DNA of 64,000 nt from Desulfospira joergensenii DSM 10085 (GTDB lineage: Bacteria; Desulfobacterota; Desulfobacteria; Desulfobacterales; Desulfobacteraceae), in the NCBI RefSeq assembly GCF_000420085.1, contig NZ_ATUG01000001.1, positions 1,178,001-1,242,000 of the forward strand, in the 5' to 3' direction. Both the position numbers and the translations under genes were made by a program. This document shows, in pieces, positions 52,455 through 60,878 of the stretch; positions within the stretch are counted from its first letter, which is position 1; every line of letters begins with the position of its first letter. The notes under the pieces are model-generated. The model saw only the letters and a list, made by a program, of their open reading frames with translations, was not told the DNA's origin and did no database searches.

Positions 52455-52550
52455 TGTTTCAAATTGAAACCCTTCCCCTTTCCCTGTATCCCCCGTCCCT
52501 GGGCTAAAAATTTTGCCTTTCTCCCAAATTTCATGTTTCAACATGAAACA
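52455..52550 (+). promoter_or_regulatory. Two palindromic enhancer sites for the NtrC-type regulator
   Basis: Site 1 (52455-52471) is TGTTTCA-AAT-TGAAACC and site 2 (52534-52550) is TGTTTCA-ACA-TGAAACA. They share the half-site TGTTTCA and the 3-base spacer, and their centres are 79 bases apart. They lie between the regulator stop and the sigma-54-like element, 73 bases upstream of its -24 position, the normal place for activator binding sites. Confidence 0.7.
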
Positions 52551-52614
52551 TCCCCTGCCTGTCTTTCCGCCCCATAATTCAATAAAATCTTGTAATCATA
52601 GAGCTTTTGATCAA

Positions 52615-52630
52615 TGGCATATCTTTTGTT
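52615..52630 (+). promoter_or_regulatory. Candidate sigma-54 promoter of the usp/tauE operon
   Basis: TGGCAT-ATCTT-TTGTT keeps the -24 GG and correct spacing but has GT instead of GC at -12, so it is weaker than the flagellar sites. The predicted start is near 52641, about 37 bases before the first gene. The two upstream palindromes make it more credible. Confidence 0.5.
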
Positions 52631-52677
52631 TGGTAGGATTGTGGCAAGGCCCTGATGAAGAAAAGCAAAGGAACCCG

Positions 52678-53064
52678 ATGAATACGGAAAACATCCTCGT
52701 CCCCGTTTGCAGGCACAGCTCGGATCTAAAGGCATTATACCACTCCTTTGCCCTGGCCGAGAGAGTCAGGGCAAAGATCTTTGTTCTCTTTTTTACAGAG
52801 GCCGGGACCGCCCCGGATCAGCCGGCACCCATTGAAAATGCCTGCCTCAGGATCGTTAAAAATGCATGCGAAGAGGGCATTCCCGTATCCTTCCACCTTG
52901 CCGAGGGTCAGTTGAAAACAGAACTGTCAAATTTTATTGCTGCCGAACACATCGGCCTGATCGTTATCAGTCCGGGAGACGAGCCCATGGAAAGCGTCTT
53001 GAGAAGCATGAAACCAAAAATTACGGCCCAGGTGATAAAGGTCGAAAAAAGGATAACATATTAA
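52678..53064 (+). CDS. Universal stress protein-like small protein
   Basis: The 128-residue product has the UspA-type fold pattern: MNTENILVPVCRHSSDLKALYHSFALAERVRAKIFVLFF at the start and a C-terminal IGLIVISPGDEPMESVLRSMKPKITAQVIKVEK. The ATP-binding GxxGxG stretch of ATP-type Usp proteins is not evident. The ATG at 52678 follows AAAGGA. It is the first gene of the operon behind the palindromes. Confidence 0.8.
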   Translation: MNTENILVPVCRHSSDLKALYHSFALAERVRAKIFVLFFTEAGTAPDQPAPIENACLRIVKNACEEGIPVSFHLAEGQLKTELSNFIAAEHIGLIVISPGDEPMESVLRSMKPKITAQVIKVEKRITY

Positions 53065-53088
53065 CCCAAGGCAAAAAGGTGAAGCAAC

Positions 53089-54591
53089 ATGTCCATTGTA
53101 TTGATCTCCAGTGCGCCCCACGGTTCAGGCCTAAAGCTGGCCCAGAACCTGTCAGAAAAGACAGACTGGCCGCTTTACAGCAGGGAACTGGTGGCCCAGA
53201 AGGCCCATGAAACCGGAATCCGGCTGAGCCGGCTTGAAACCTCCATTATCAAATCCCCTGTGATCAGTGAAAAACTGGCCCGGGAAAAGGGACTCTACCT
53301 TGCCCTGGTCACCAAGATCCTCTGCGAACAGTCAAAAGGCCAAAGCCTGATTTACCATGGCAGGGCTGCACATCTTCTCCTGCCCGGGATTCCCGGAGTG
53401 ATCCGGGTCGGGCTGGAAACCCCTATAGACACACGGGTTGAAAATGTCATGAGAGATCTCAATCTTACAAGGGCAAAGGCAAGGGACTATCTGGACCAGC
53501 TGGACGAGGACATTGAAAAATGGGTCCATTATATCCACCAGGAGAGCCTGCAGAACCCGTCCAGCTACGACCTGTTTTTAAACCTCAGCCACCTGACCCT
53601 GGAGAATGCCGCTTCCATCCTAGATGAAACCGCTGCCCTGCCGGTCTTCAAACCCACCATGGAAAGCAGCAGGAAACTGGATGACCGGTGCCTGGCCGCC
53701 AACGCCAAAATCCACCTGGCCCGGAATCCGGCCACCTCTGGACTCGATCTCGGGGTCAGGGCCGTAAACGGGGTTGTAACCGTGACCTACATGCCCCGGC
53801 AGGTGGCTGCCGCAGACAATATTTCCCAGGCGCTCCGGGGACTGAAAGGCTGCCGGGAAAACATCTGCACCATGGCGGAGACCAACATCCTATGGATACA
53901 GGAGAATTTTGACCCCAGGGGAGAAAATTTTGATCAGGTCACCTCCCTGGCCAAAAGATGGGGGGCGGCCATAGAACTCCTGCAACTGGATTCCAGCGGC
54001 AGCCAGGTGGGCCAGCTGGCCCCCATGGAAAACAACGGCCTGGCCGAACCTGCAGCCTATACCGGGGGGGTGGAAGACGACGACCCCTATCCAGCGGTCA
54101 ACGATCACGGCCTTTTGCAGACCGTGGACGAACTGGTGGCCATCGGGCGTTCCGCCGGGGGCTTTTCCGTCTCCGGCGGCGGCCGGGATGTGATCGATGC
54201 GGTCAAGGACAACAACAACTACTCTTTGATCATTCTGGGCGACATTTTCCTTTCAAAGGGCCATGAAACCTCCACCCGTGAGACAAGAGAGCTGGGCATG
54301 ACCCTTAAGGAAAGGCTCAAGGCGCCGGTCATCACCTCAAAGGAACTCCACTCCAAGTTTCTTTTTGGCAAGGCCCAGGCGCTCAAGCTGCTGACATTTG
54401 CCCTGGCCTCCCTCCTGATCTACGGACTGGTTTTTACCTTTCAGAAGCCGATCCTGGACATCCTGGGCGGAGACCTTCACGCCAAGTTCAAATGGGCGGC
54501 GGCCATCGGGGTGGCCCTGTTTGTTCCCATCGTGGCCTATGTATACGGAACGGTAACCGGGCTGGTTCTCAAGCTCATTGATATTGACTAA
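53089..54591 (+). CDS. Cytidylate-kinase-like / BON / Usp-like membrane fusion protein
   Basis: The 500-residue product combines four parts. Residues 1-190 resemble the cytidylate-kinase-like family, but the phosphate loop reads SSAPHGSGLKLAQ, lacking the usual GKS/T arrangement, so nucleotide binding is doubtful. Residues about 200-265 look like a BON domain (ANAKIHLARNPATSGLDLGVRAVNGVVTVT). Residues about 340-410 resemble a Usp half (NNNYSLIILGDIFLSKG). Two membrane helices close the protein (about 430-450 and 468-492). It is 24 bases after the Usp gene. A membrane-associated sensor or regulator of the neighbouring transporter is inferred. Confidence 0.75.
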   Translation: MSIVLISSAPHGSGLKLAQNLSEKTDWPLYSRELVAQKAHETGIRLSRLETSIIKSPVISEKLAREKGLYLALVTKILCEQSKGQSLIYHGRAAHLLLPGIPGVIRVGLETPIDTRVENVMRDLNLTRAKARDYLDQLDEDIEKWVHYIHQESLQNPSSYDLFLNLSHLTLENAASILDETAALPVFKPTMESSRKLDDRCLAANAKIHLARNPATSGLDLGVRAVNGVVTVTYMPRQVAAADNISQALRGLKGCRENICTMAETNILWIQENFDPRGENFDQVTSLAKRWGAAIELLQLDSSGSQVGQLAPMENNGLAEPAAYTGGVEDDDPYPAVNDHGLLQTVDELVAIGRSAGGFSVSGGGRDVIDAVKDNNNYSLIILGDIFLSKGHETSTRETRELGMTLKERLKAPVITSKELHSKFLFGKAQALKLLTFALASLLIYGLVFTFQKPILDILGGDLHAKFKWAAAIGVALFVPIVAYVYGTVTGLVLKLIDID

Positions 54592-54611
54592 GCAGATATA
54601 AAGAGGAAAAC

Positions 54612-55727
54612 ATGGAACATTTCATTGCAAATTTCATCCATATCAGTACCGGAACCGCCCTCCAGGTTGTCTTGCTGGGCTTTATCGGGGGGGTCTTGAG
54701 CGGATTCATCGGAAGCGGCGGCGCATTCTTCATGACCCCGGGTATGATGAACCTGGGGGTTGAAGGCGTCATTGCCGTTGCCAGCAACATCACCCACAAA
54801 TTCGGAAAGGCCATGGTCGGCTCCCACAAGCACGGAGAAGCCGGGAATGTGGATAAAAAGCTGGCCCTTTTTGTCCTGGTTACGGCGGTTGTCGGCATCC
54901 AGCTGGCCGTTCTCATCAACAGTTTCCTGTTCAAGGGCGGAACCGGACACGGGGCCTCAAAAGGGGCGGGGGCCAACCTTTACATCAGCCTGGTATTTGC
55001 CTTGATCCTCTCCCTTGTGGCCGTGTCCATGCTGTGGGATGTCCTCAAGGGATCAAAGGGCGAAGAGGGCGATGCCGGTCCCTCCAGAAAAATCGCCGAC
55101 GCCCTTTCCAAGTTGAACCTGCCGCCCATGATCTACTTCAAGGTTGCCGATACCAAGGTCAGTTTATGGGTTCTTCTGCCCGTGGGCATCGCCACCGGCT
55201 ACCTTGCCGGAACCATCGGCGTAGGAGGTTTTATCGGCGTTCCGGCCATGATCTATGTTTTCGGTGTTCCCACGGCGGTTGCCGCAGGAACGGAACTCTA
55301 TCTGGCCATGTTCATGGGGGCTTACGGAGCCTTGAGCTATGCATTCCAGGGATTTGTGGATCTCAGGCTGACCATGCTGATGTACCTGGGTTCCCTGGTC
55401 GGCATCTACCTGGGCGTATACGGGGTTAAAGTCGTAAACGAACGGTATATCCGGCTGGTCACCAGCCTGATCATCCTTCTCTGCGTAATCAGCCGGGCCA
55501 TTGCCATCCCCATGTACCTGCGCCAACTGGGACTTGTCGATATGGATCCCGGCCTGGATGTGTACTTTAACAATACCAGCAAGTTCTTTTTATTTGCCAG
55601 CGGCATCACAGGAACCCTTCTCATCCTGTTCAACGTCATCCGGGCATACCGCCAGCGCAGAAAACTTCAACAAAGCATCCGGGTGGTCAAAACCCCATCA
55701 CCTGTTTTATCCCCGGACCTGAAATAA
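54612..55727 (+). CDS. TauE/SafE-family anion permease
   Basis: The 371-residue membrane protein has about eight helices. Two TauE/SafE half-repeats are recognisable: GFIGGVLSGFIGSGGAFFMTPGMMNLGVEGVIAVASNITHKFGKAM and GIATGYLAGTIGVGGFIGVPAMIYVFGVPTAVAAGTELYLAMFMGAYGALSYA. Members export sulfite, sulfoacetate or related organosulfonates, so in a sulfate-reducer-type genome a sulfur oxyanion is a reasonable substrate guess. It sits in the middle of the Usp/receiver operon, 20 bases after the fusion protein. Confidence 0.88.
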   Translation: MEHFIANFIHISTGTALQVVLLGFIGGVLSGFIGSGGAFFMTPGMMNLGVEGVIAVASNITHKFGKAMVGSHKHGEAGNVDKKLALFVLVTAVVGIQLAVLINSFLFKGGTGHGASKGAGANLYISLVFALILSLVAVSMLWDVLKGSKGEEGDAGPSRKIADALSKLNLPPMIYFKVADTKVSLWVLLPVGIATGYLAGTIGVGGFIGVPAMIYVFGVPTAVAAGTELYLAMFMGAYGALSYAFQGFVDLRLTMLMYLGSLVGIYLGVYGVKVVNERYIRLVTSLIILLCVISRAIAIPMYLRQLGLVDMDPGLDVYFNNTSKFFLFASGITGTLLILFNVIRAYRQRRKLQQSIRVVKTPSPVLSPDLK

Positions 55728-55743
55728 AAAAAAGGAGATTGCC

Positions 55744-56124
55744 ATGTCACTTAAAATACTGGTTCTGGATGATGAAAAAATTGTGGGGGAACGGTTGAAA
55801 TCCTCCCTGGAAAAAAACGGTCACAACCTGGAAATATTTATCGACCCGGCCAGGGCCATGGACCGGATCCAGGAAGAAAAATTTGATGTGGTCATTTTAG
55901 ATATCCGGATGGATAAGATAAACGGGATCCAGGTTCTGGAAACCGTAAGAAAAAAGAGTGAACGGACAAAGGTGATCATGATCACGGGATATGCCACCCT
56001 GGAAGTGGCCCGGGAATCCCTGACCAAGGGAGCCTTTGATTTTATTTCAAAGCCCTTTAAATTAAAGGAGATCCACCAGGCGGTTCAAAATGCTGAAGAG
56101 GCCTTACAGGCCGCTGGCCATTAA
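55744..56124 (+). CDS. Single-domain response regulator
   Basis: The 126-residue receiver has VLDDEKIVGERLKSSL, the phospho-acceptor in FDVVILDIRMDKINGIQVLETV, the switch Thr in VIMITGYAT and Lys in FISKPFKLKEI. There is no output domain. Its sequence is closer to NtrC-type receivers than to CheY. It may act as a phosphate sink for the kinase at 49673 or signal to the neighbouring Usp proteins. Confidence 0.9.
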   Translation: MSLKILVLDDEKIVGERLKSSLEKNGHNLEIFIDPARAMDRIQEEKFDVVILDIRMDKINGIQVLETVRKKSERTKVIMITGYATLEVARESLTKGAFDFISKPFKLKEIHQAVQNAEEALQAAGH

Positions 56125-56154
56125 TGCAATTTCGGGAAATGGAGGGCAAATGAC

Positions 56155-56973
56155 ATGATGCCGGACGTATTGATCGAGGTGCAGGATGACCTGGCTTCCA
56201 GGATCGCCCTGAGATATGCCTGCCAGCTGGAAAAATCCATCCCCTTCACCATGAGGGCTGTTCACATCCCGGACCTTAAGGAATACGGGCGGGCCCCGGG
56301 CAACGGATGGGTCCGGAACAAATGGGAAGATGTGGTGGTGGATAATTCCGCAAACAAAATCGCCAAAATGGTCCGAAGAGAATTTCTCTACTGCTACACG
56401 GACTCGGACCCTCTAATCATTTCCGGAGACAGGGACCAGGTGATCTTCAAAGAACTGAGCCGGGGAAATTACGGTTTTTTCATCCAGGGAATGCTTCATT
56501 CCTTTGAACCGGATCTCTTTTTGGAAAAACTCAATTCACGCCTCTACCGGCATCTGCCCTGCCCGGCCCTCCTGGTTAAAAATCTGGCGGCTCCGGGCTC
56601 CGGGACCCTGATCATCGGGACGCCGGAGACAATGCCCCTGGGGCTTTCCTGGCTTTCCAGTCTGTTAAACAAAATGCCGGGGGACCTGGATATCCTGGTC
56701 TGCCATTTCGAATCTTCAGCAGATGAACCCCTCATCCTTGAAAACGATGCTGACTTCCTCACCGAACTCGGCACCGGCATATCCAAGCCGGCCCAAAGGG
56801 CCGGCCGGGTACGCACCGTCAAGGGCTCCCCGGACGGTCTGACCGGTTTTGTCCGGGATTATGCCCTTGTGGTCTCTTTTGTACCGGAAATCCGTGATCC
56901 CATGGCCCGGCTGCTGGCCATGTCTCCCTGCCCCATGCTCTTCTGCCCGGACAGGAAATCCACATTATCATGA
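56155..56973 (+). CDS. Usp-related protein, divergent
   Basis: This 272-residue soluble protein seems to be two Usp-like halves (about 1-140 and 145-270). The first ends in the strand-rich HLPCPALLVKNLA and the second in LLAMSPCPMLFCPDR, each resembling the C-terminal strand of Usp domains (ADCPVLVV). Nucleotide-binding glycines are not clear. GGAGG precedes the start. It is coupled to the next Usp gene (11 bases). Function unknown. Confidence 0.65.
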   Translation: MMPDVLIEVQDDLASRIALRYACQLEKSIPFTMRAVHIPDLKEYGRAPGNGWVRNKWEDVVVDNSANKIAKMVRREFLYCYTDSDPLIISGDRDQVIFKELSRGNYGFFIQGMLHSFEPDLFLEKLNSRLYRHLPCPALLVKNLAAPGSGTLIIGTPETMPLGLSWLSSLLNKMPGDLDILVCHFESSADEPLILENDADFLTELGTGISKPAQRAGRVRTVKGSPDGLTGFVRDYALVVSFVPEIRDPMARLLAMSPCPMLFCPDRKSTLS

Positions 56974-56984
56974 AGGGATGAACA

Positions 56985-57782
56985 ATGAGAATTCTATTTG
57001 CCGCGGATGAACACCCATACAGCCTCACGGCCATGCCCCAGGTGGAACGGCTGGGCGAGAATACCTGGGCAGATATCACCATTCTGGGAGTGGAAAAAAA
57101 ATCCGCCATTGACACGACATTAAAGGCATACCACAACAGCTTTATGGATCATTTTGATCCGGAGGCCCTTCCCTATTCTCCGGGCCGGAACAACAAAAAT
57201 CTGCAGGGCGGAATCCGCAAACAGATCAAAACCCGGGTGAGACGGGGGGATCCGGCAAAGGAGATCCTTGAAGAAGCCCGGCAGATGGGAAGCGACCTCA
57301 TCGTCATGGGATGCAGTGAAAAAAAATGCGACTGGCAGGGGGCCGGCGACATCCCGTTAAAAGTGGCAAGAAATGCCGATTGTTCGGTCCTGATCATCAA
57401 GGCGGAAAAAAAGATCAGAAGGGTTCTTTGCTGCCTGGATCACACCAATATCACCCAGGCCTCCCTTGAAATGATCAACCAGATGGTGACCCTGTTCCAC
57501 TCCGGTCTGGAAATCGTGGTGCTGACGGACGGCAGAAAAATGGACAAAAAACTGGGGGCAAAACTCTCTGCCCTGCTCAAGTATTACGTTGCCCGGAACA
57601 TCTATCCTTCCATAGAAACGGTAAAGCTCTCCTCCCTGGAACGCTTTGTTTCCCAGCAGGCCCGCTGGGGACTCATGGCCCTTTGGATGGGGAAGAAATC
57701 CATCTTTGAAAGTGTCTTCCCCAGCAGCAAAGTCTCCCGGCTTTTAAAAGTCAACAACTCCTCCGTGCTTCTGCTCCGATAG
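56985..57782 (+). CDS. Universal stress protein, tandem domain
   Basis: The 265-residue product has a recognisable UspA domain (about 1-135: ILFAADEHPYSLTAMPQVERLGE ... GDPAKEILEEARQMGSDLIVMGCSEKKCDWQGAGDIPLKVARNADCSVLIIK) followed by a second, degenerate half (about 140-265). It is the last gene of the operon; the next gene is separated by 172 bases with a strong terminator. Confidence 0.82.
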   Translation: MRILFAADEHPYSLTAMPQVERLGENTWADITILGVEKKSAIDTTLKAYHNSFMDHFDPEALPYSPGRNNKNLQGGIRKQIKTRVRRGDPAKEILEEARQMGSDLIVMGCSEKKCDWQGAGDIPLKVARNADCSVLIIKAEKKIRRVLCCLDHTNITQASLEMINQMVTLFHSGLEIVVLTDGRKMDKKLGAKLSALLKYYVARNIYPSIETVKLSSLERFVSQQARWGLMALWMGKKSIFESVFPSSKVSRLLKVNNSSVLLLR

Positions 57783-57885
57783 GAGGGGTTAAAAAAACAT
57801 CCCCAGGGCAGCGGCCCGGAAAGATCTATCTGTACGGATCGGGCTCTTGAAAAAAGGCTTGCTTTTCATTCAAAAAACCGGCAGT

Positions 57886-57936
57886 ATGCAGTCCGCTTTT
57901 TTACCACAGGACAGGTTCCTGTGGTTTTTTTATTGA
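57886..57936 (+). other. Possible leader peptide overlapping the terminator
   Basis: An ATG at 57886 opens a 16-codon frame (MQSAFLPQDRFLWFFY) that runs through the whole terminator hairpin and stops at 57934-57936, 18 bases before the ABC-F start. No good ribosome-binding site precedes it, so it may be chance. Its position would suit ribosome-controlled attenuation. Confidence 0.25.
57904..57931 (+). terminator. Strong rho-independent terminator upstream of the ABC-F gene
   Basis: CCACAGGA-CAGGT-TCCTGTGG followed by seven T residues is a textbook terminator. It ends 23 bases before the ABC-F start codon, leaving no room for a separate promoter between them. It may end the usp operon, control read-through into the ABC-F gene, or both. 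Confidence 0.88.
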
Positions 57937-57954
57937 ATACAAGGAAAACAAAAT

Positions 57955-59580
57955 ATGATCAGTGCAGAAAACATCTCCCTGTCCTATGGGAAGCGGATCC
58001 TGTTCAAAGAGGTCAACATCATGTTCAAGCCCGGGAACTGCTACGGGCTCATCGGCGCCAACGGCGCAGGAAAATCCACGTTCCTCAAGATCCTTGCCGG
58101 GGAAATCGAAGCGGACGGGGGCAGCGTCAACCTGGGGCCCAGGGAGAGGATCGCGGTATTAAGGCAGGATCACTTTGCCTTTGATGCCCACACCGTGATG
58201 GATACCGTGATCATGGGGCATGAGAGGCTTTACCGGATCATGAAGGAGAGGGATGCCATCTATGCCAAGCCCGATTTCTCCGATGAAGACGGAATCCGGT
58301 CCGGAGAGCTTGAAATTGAATTCGAGGAGATGAACGGGTATGAGGCCGAATCCGAGGCGGCCGTTCTCCTGAAGAACCTGGGGATCCCGGAAGATCTCCA
58401 TCCAAGGAAGATGAAGGAGCTTGAAGGGGGCGAAAAGGTCCGGGTATTACTGGCCCAGGCCCTGTTCGGGAATCCGGATGTGCTTTTGCTGGACGAGCCC
58501 ACCAACAACCTGGACATCAGATCCATTGCCTGGCTGGAAGACTTTCTCTTCCGGTTCAAGAACACCGTCATCGTGGTCTCCCATGACCGCCATTTCATGA
58601 ACCAGGTCTGCACCCATATTGCAGACATTGATTTCGGCCAGATTGCGGTCTACGTGGGCAACTATGATTTCTGGTACCAGGCCAGCCAGCTCAACCTGAA
58701 ACAGAAACAGGCCGACAACAAGAGAATCACGGACCGGGCCGATGAACTCAAGGCCTTTATCCGGCGGTTCTCCTCCAATGCCTCCAAATCAAAACAGGCC
58801 ACCTCCCGGAAAAAACTTCTGGAAAAACTCACCATCGAAGACATGCCCGTCTCCTCCAGAAAATATCCCTTTATCCGATTTACCCCGGAGCGGCCCTGCG
58901 GCAATATCATCCTGGAAGTGGAAGGACTTTCCAAGACCATTGACGGGGAAAAGATTCTGGACAATGTCAGCTTTACGGTGAACAAGGGGGATAAGATCGC
59001 CTTCATGGGAAAGAACAGCCCGGCCAAAACCGCCCTTTTCCAGATCATCGGAGGGGAGATGGAACCGGACAGGGGCAGCTTTCGGTGGGGGACCACCATC
59101 AGCCGTTCCTATTTTCCCAAGGAGCACAATGAGTTTTTCACCCAGGACCTGAATCTCATTGACTGGCTTCTGCAGTTTGCCCCGCCCAAGGAGGGGGAAA
59201 GCTTTGCCCGGACCTTTCTGGGAAGGATGCTCTTTTCCGGGGAAGAGGCCCTGAAAAAAACCCATGTCCTGTCCGGCGGGGAAAAGGTCCGCTGTATGCT
59301 CTCCTGCATGATGCTGGCCCAGTCCAATGTTTTGATCCTGGACGAACCCACCAACCATCTGGACCTGGAATCCATCACCGCCCTGAACAACAGCCTGGTT
59401 CAATTCCCGGAGGTGGTGCTCTTTACCTCCCATGACCATGAATTTGTCAATACCGTGGCCAACCGGATCATTGAGATCACTCCAAAAGGCCTTATCGACC
59501 GGTCCATGGCCTTTGATGAGTATATGGAGAATTCTGAGGTGGCAAAGACCCGGGAATCCCTGGGACAAAAAGCCGCTTAA
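57955..59580 (+). CDS. ABC-F family ATPase (YbiT-like)
   Basis: The 541-residue soluble protein has two ABC domains joined by a linker (about 240-310) and no membrane part, the layout of ribosome-associated ABC-F factors. Domain 1 has Walker A GANGAGKS (34-41), signature LEGGEKVRVLL and DEPTNNLD. Domain 2 has signature LSGGEKVRCML and DEPTNHLD, but its Walker A reads GKNSPAKTA (352-360), with Ala instead of the Gly before Lys. AAGGA lies before the ATG. It probably acts on the translating ribosome; the precise subgroup is judged by overall similarity to YbiT. Confidence 0.88.
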   Translation: MISAENISLSYGKRILFKEVNIMFKPGNCYGLIGANGAGKSTFLKILAGEIEADGGSVNLGPRERIAVLRQDHFAFDAHTVMDTVIMGHERLYRIMKERDAIYAKPDFSDEDGIRSGELEIEFEEMNGYEAESEAAVLLKNLGIPEDLHPRKMKELEGGEKVRVLLAQALFGNPDVLLLDEPTNNLDIRSIAWLEDFLFRFKNTVIVVSHDRHFMNQVCTHIADIDFGQIAVYVGNYDFWYQASQLNLKQKQADNKRITDRADELKAFIRRFSSNASKSKQATSRKKLLEKLTIEDMPVSSRKYPFIRFTPERPCGNIILEVEGLSKTIDGEKILDNVSFTVNKGDKIAFMGKNSPAKTALFQIIGGEMEPDRGSFRWGTTISRSYFPKEHNEFFTQDLNLIDWLLQFAPPKEGESFARTFLGRMLFSGEEALKKTHVLSGGEKVRCMLSCMMLAQSNVLILDEPTNHLDLESITALNNSLVQFPEVVLFTSHDHEFVNTVANRIIEITPKGLIDRSMAFDEYMENSEVAKTRESLGQKAA

Positions 59581-60278
59581 CCCGAAGATCCAAGGGGAGG
59601 CGGGCCGGGTTTCTCAGCGATCCAGACCCTGTGGAGGCTTCCTCTTCCCCCGGCCCGGGCCCGGACAGGAACCACCTCTGTGTGGAATCCGCAGGAGTCA
59701 AGTCTGCGGGTGAATGTTCTGTCATCCCCTGCAGACCAGACCCCGAGAATCCCTCCCGGAACCAGGGCCTGAAAACCCGCTCTAAGGCCCGCCCGGGTAT
59801 AGAGCTTGTTGTTGGATTTCCGGGTCAGCCCGGCAGGGCCGTTGTCCACATCTAGGAGAATGGCATCCCAGGCAGCCTTGTCTCTTTGGATTTCTTTTGC
59901 CACATCCCCCTGCTTGACCCGGACCCGGGGATCTTCCAGGGGATGTCCGGCCTGATGACCCAGGTAAAGCCGGTTCCAGGAAACCACAGCCGGGATCAGC
60001 TCAGACACGAGGATTTCCGCATCCCTGGGGGCCCGTGCCAGGGCCGCGGCCAGGGTATAGCCCATGCCCAGCCCCCCCACCAGGATCTTCAGACCGGGCC
60101 TTTGAGGGAACCTGTCCAGGGCCAGCCCGGCCAGGGCCTCCTCAGATCCGTGAACCCGGCTGTTCATCAGTTCCGTCCCCCCGGTCCGGATGGACAATTC
60201 CTCCCCCCGCCGGCGGAGAACCAGGTCATTGTCCTGGCCCGGAACTTTGGCCCGGTCGATCTCTTCCCAGGGGATCAT
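59577..60278 (-). CDS. Spermidine synthase-like methyltransferase-fold protein
   Basis: The 233-residue product has a Rossmann fold of the spermidine-synthase type: motif I LKILVGGLGMGYTLAAAL, the acidic ISELIPAVVSWNR after strand 2, WDAILLDVDNGP, and LVPGGILGVWSAGDD. Residues that bind decarboxylated AdoMet and putrescine are not clearly conserved, so enzymatic identity is uncertain. Its 3' end overlaps that of the convergent ABC-F gene by 4 bases. Confidence 0.75.
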   Translation of the reverse strand: MIPWEEIDRAKVPGQDNDLVLRRRGEELSIRTGGTELMNSRVHGSEEALAGLALDRFPQRPGLKILVGGLGMGYTLAAALARAPRDAEILVSELIPAVVSWNRLYLGHQAGHPLEDPRVRVKQGDVAKEIQRDKAAWDAILLDVDNGPAGLTRKSNNKLYTRAGLRAGFQALVPGGILGVWSAGDDRTFTRRLDSCGFHTEVVPVRARAGGRGSLHRVWIAEKPGPPPLGSSG

Positions 60279-60484
60279 AAAATCCCTCCGGATCTGCGGG
60301 GGGTATGTAAAATCCTCATTTATCCCTTCCTTCCCCGAACGGGTATACAGGCCGGCCCTGAAAAACAGAACCTCTTTGAGCCCGGCCCGGTTTTTCCCGG
60401 GATTCTGCCCTGCCGGGTATTGTCAGATTCAAAATATTGATGCATTATATCCTTCAAAAGAATCAAAACCATGGAGCCGCCATT

Positions 60485-60853
60485 ATGTCTGCAAAGGACA
60501 ACAGCAAAAAAATACTTGAAGAGGTCCGCAGGACCCAGCAGGAACGGGAAAAAACCTACCGGGAACGCGCCCTTAAACTCTATCCCTGGATCTGCGCCCA
60601 CTGCGGCCGTGAATTCGAGGGCAAACGTCTGAAGGAACTTACGGTTCACCATAAAGACCACAACCACGACAACAATCCGCCCGACGGCAGCAACTGGGAG
60701 CTGCTCTGCATTTACTGCCATGACAATGAACACTCCCGGGATCAGGTTGCCGATGCCTATGGTGACGCGGCTTCGGATTCCTCTTCAGACAAAGGAGGCA
60801 CCACCAATCCCTTTGCCGGACTGGGGGAGATGTTAAAAGGGAAGCTGGAGTAA
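60485..60853 (+). CDS. HNH endonuclease-fold protein (YajD type)
   Basis: The 122-residue product has a zinc-binding HNH core: CAHCGREFEGKRLKELTVHHKDHNHDNNPPDGSNWELLCIYCHDNEHS, with two CxxC pairs and the His-His/Asn motif. It is preceded by a charged helix and followed by a Ser/Asp-rich tail. Length and order match YajD-family proteins, whose role is unclear. The ATG at 60485 is chosen because homology begins there; the frame is open 16 codons further upstream. Confidence 0.85.
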   Translation: MSAKDNSKKILEEVRRTQQEREKTYRERALKLYPWICAHCGREFEGKRLKELTVHHKDHNHDNNPPDGSNWELLCIYCHDNEHSRDQVADAYGDAASDSSSDKGGTTNPFAGLGEMLKGKLE

Positions 60854-60878
60854 GGGATTTCCTTAAGAGCAAAAAGAC

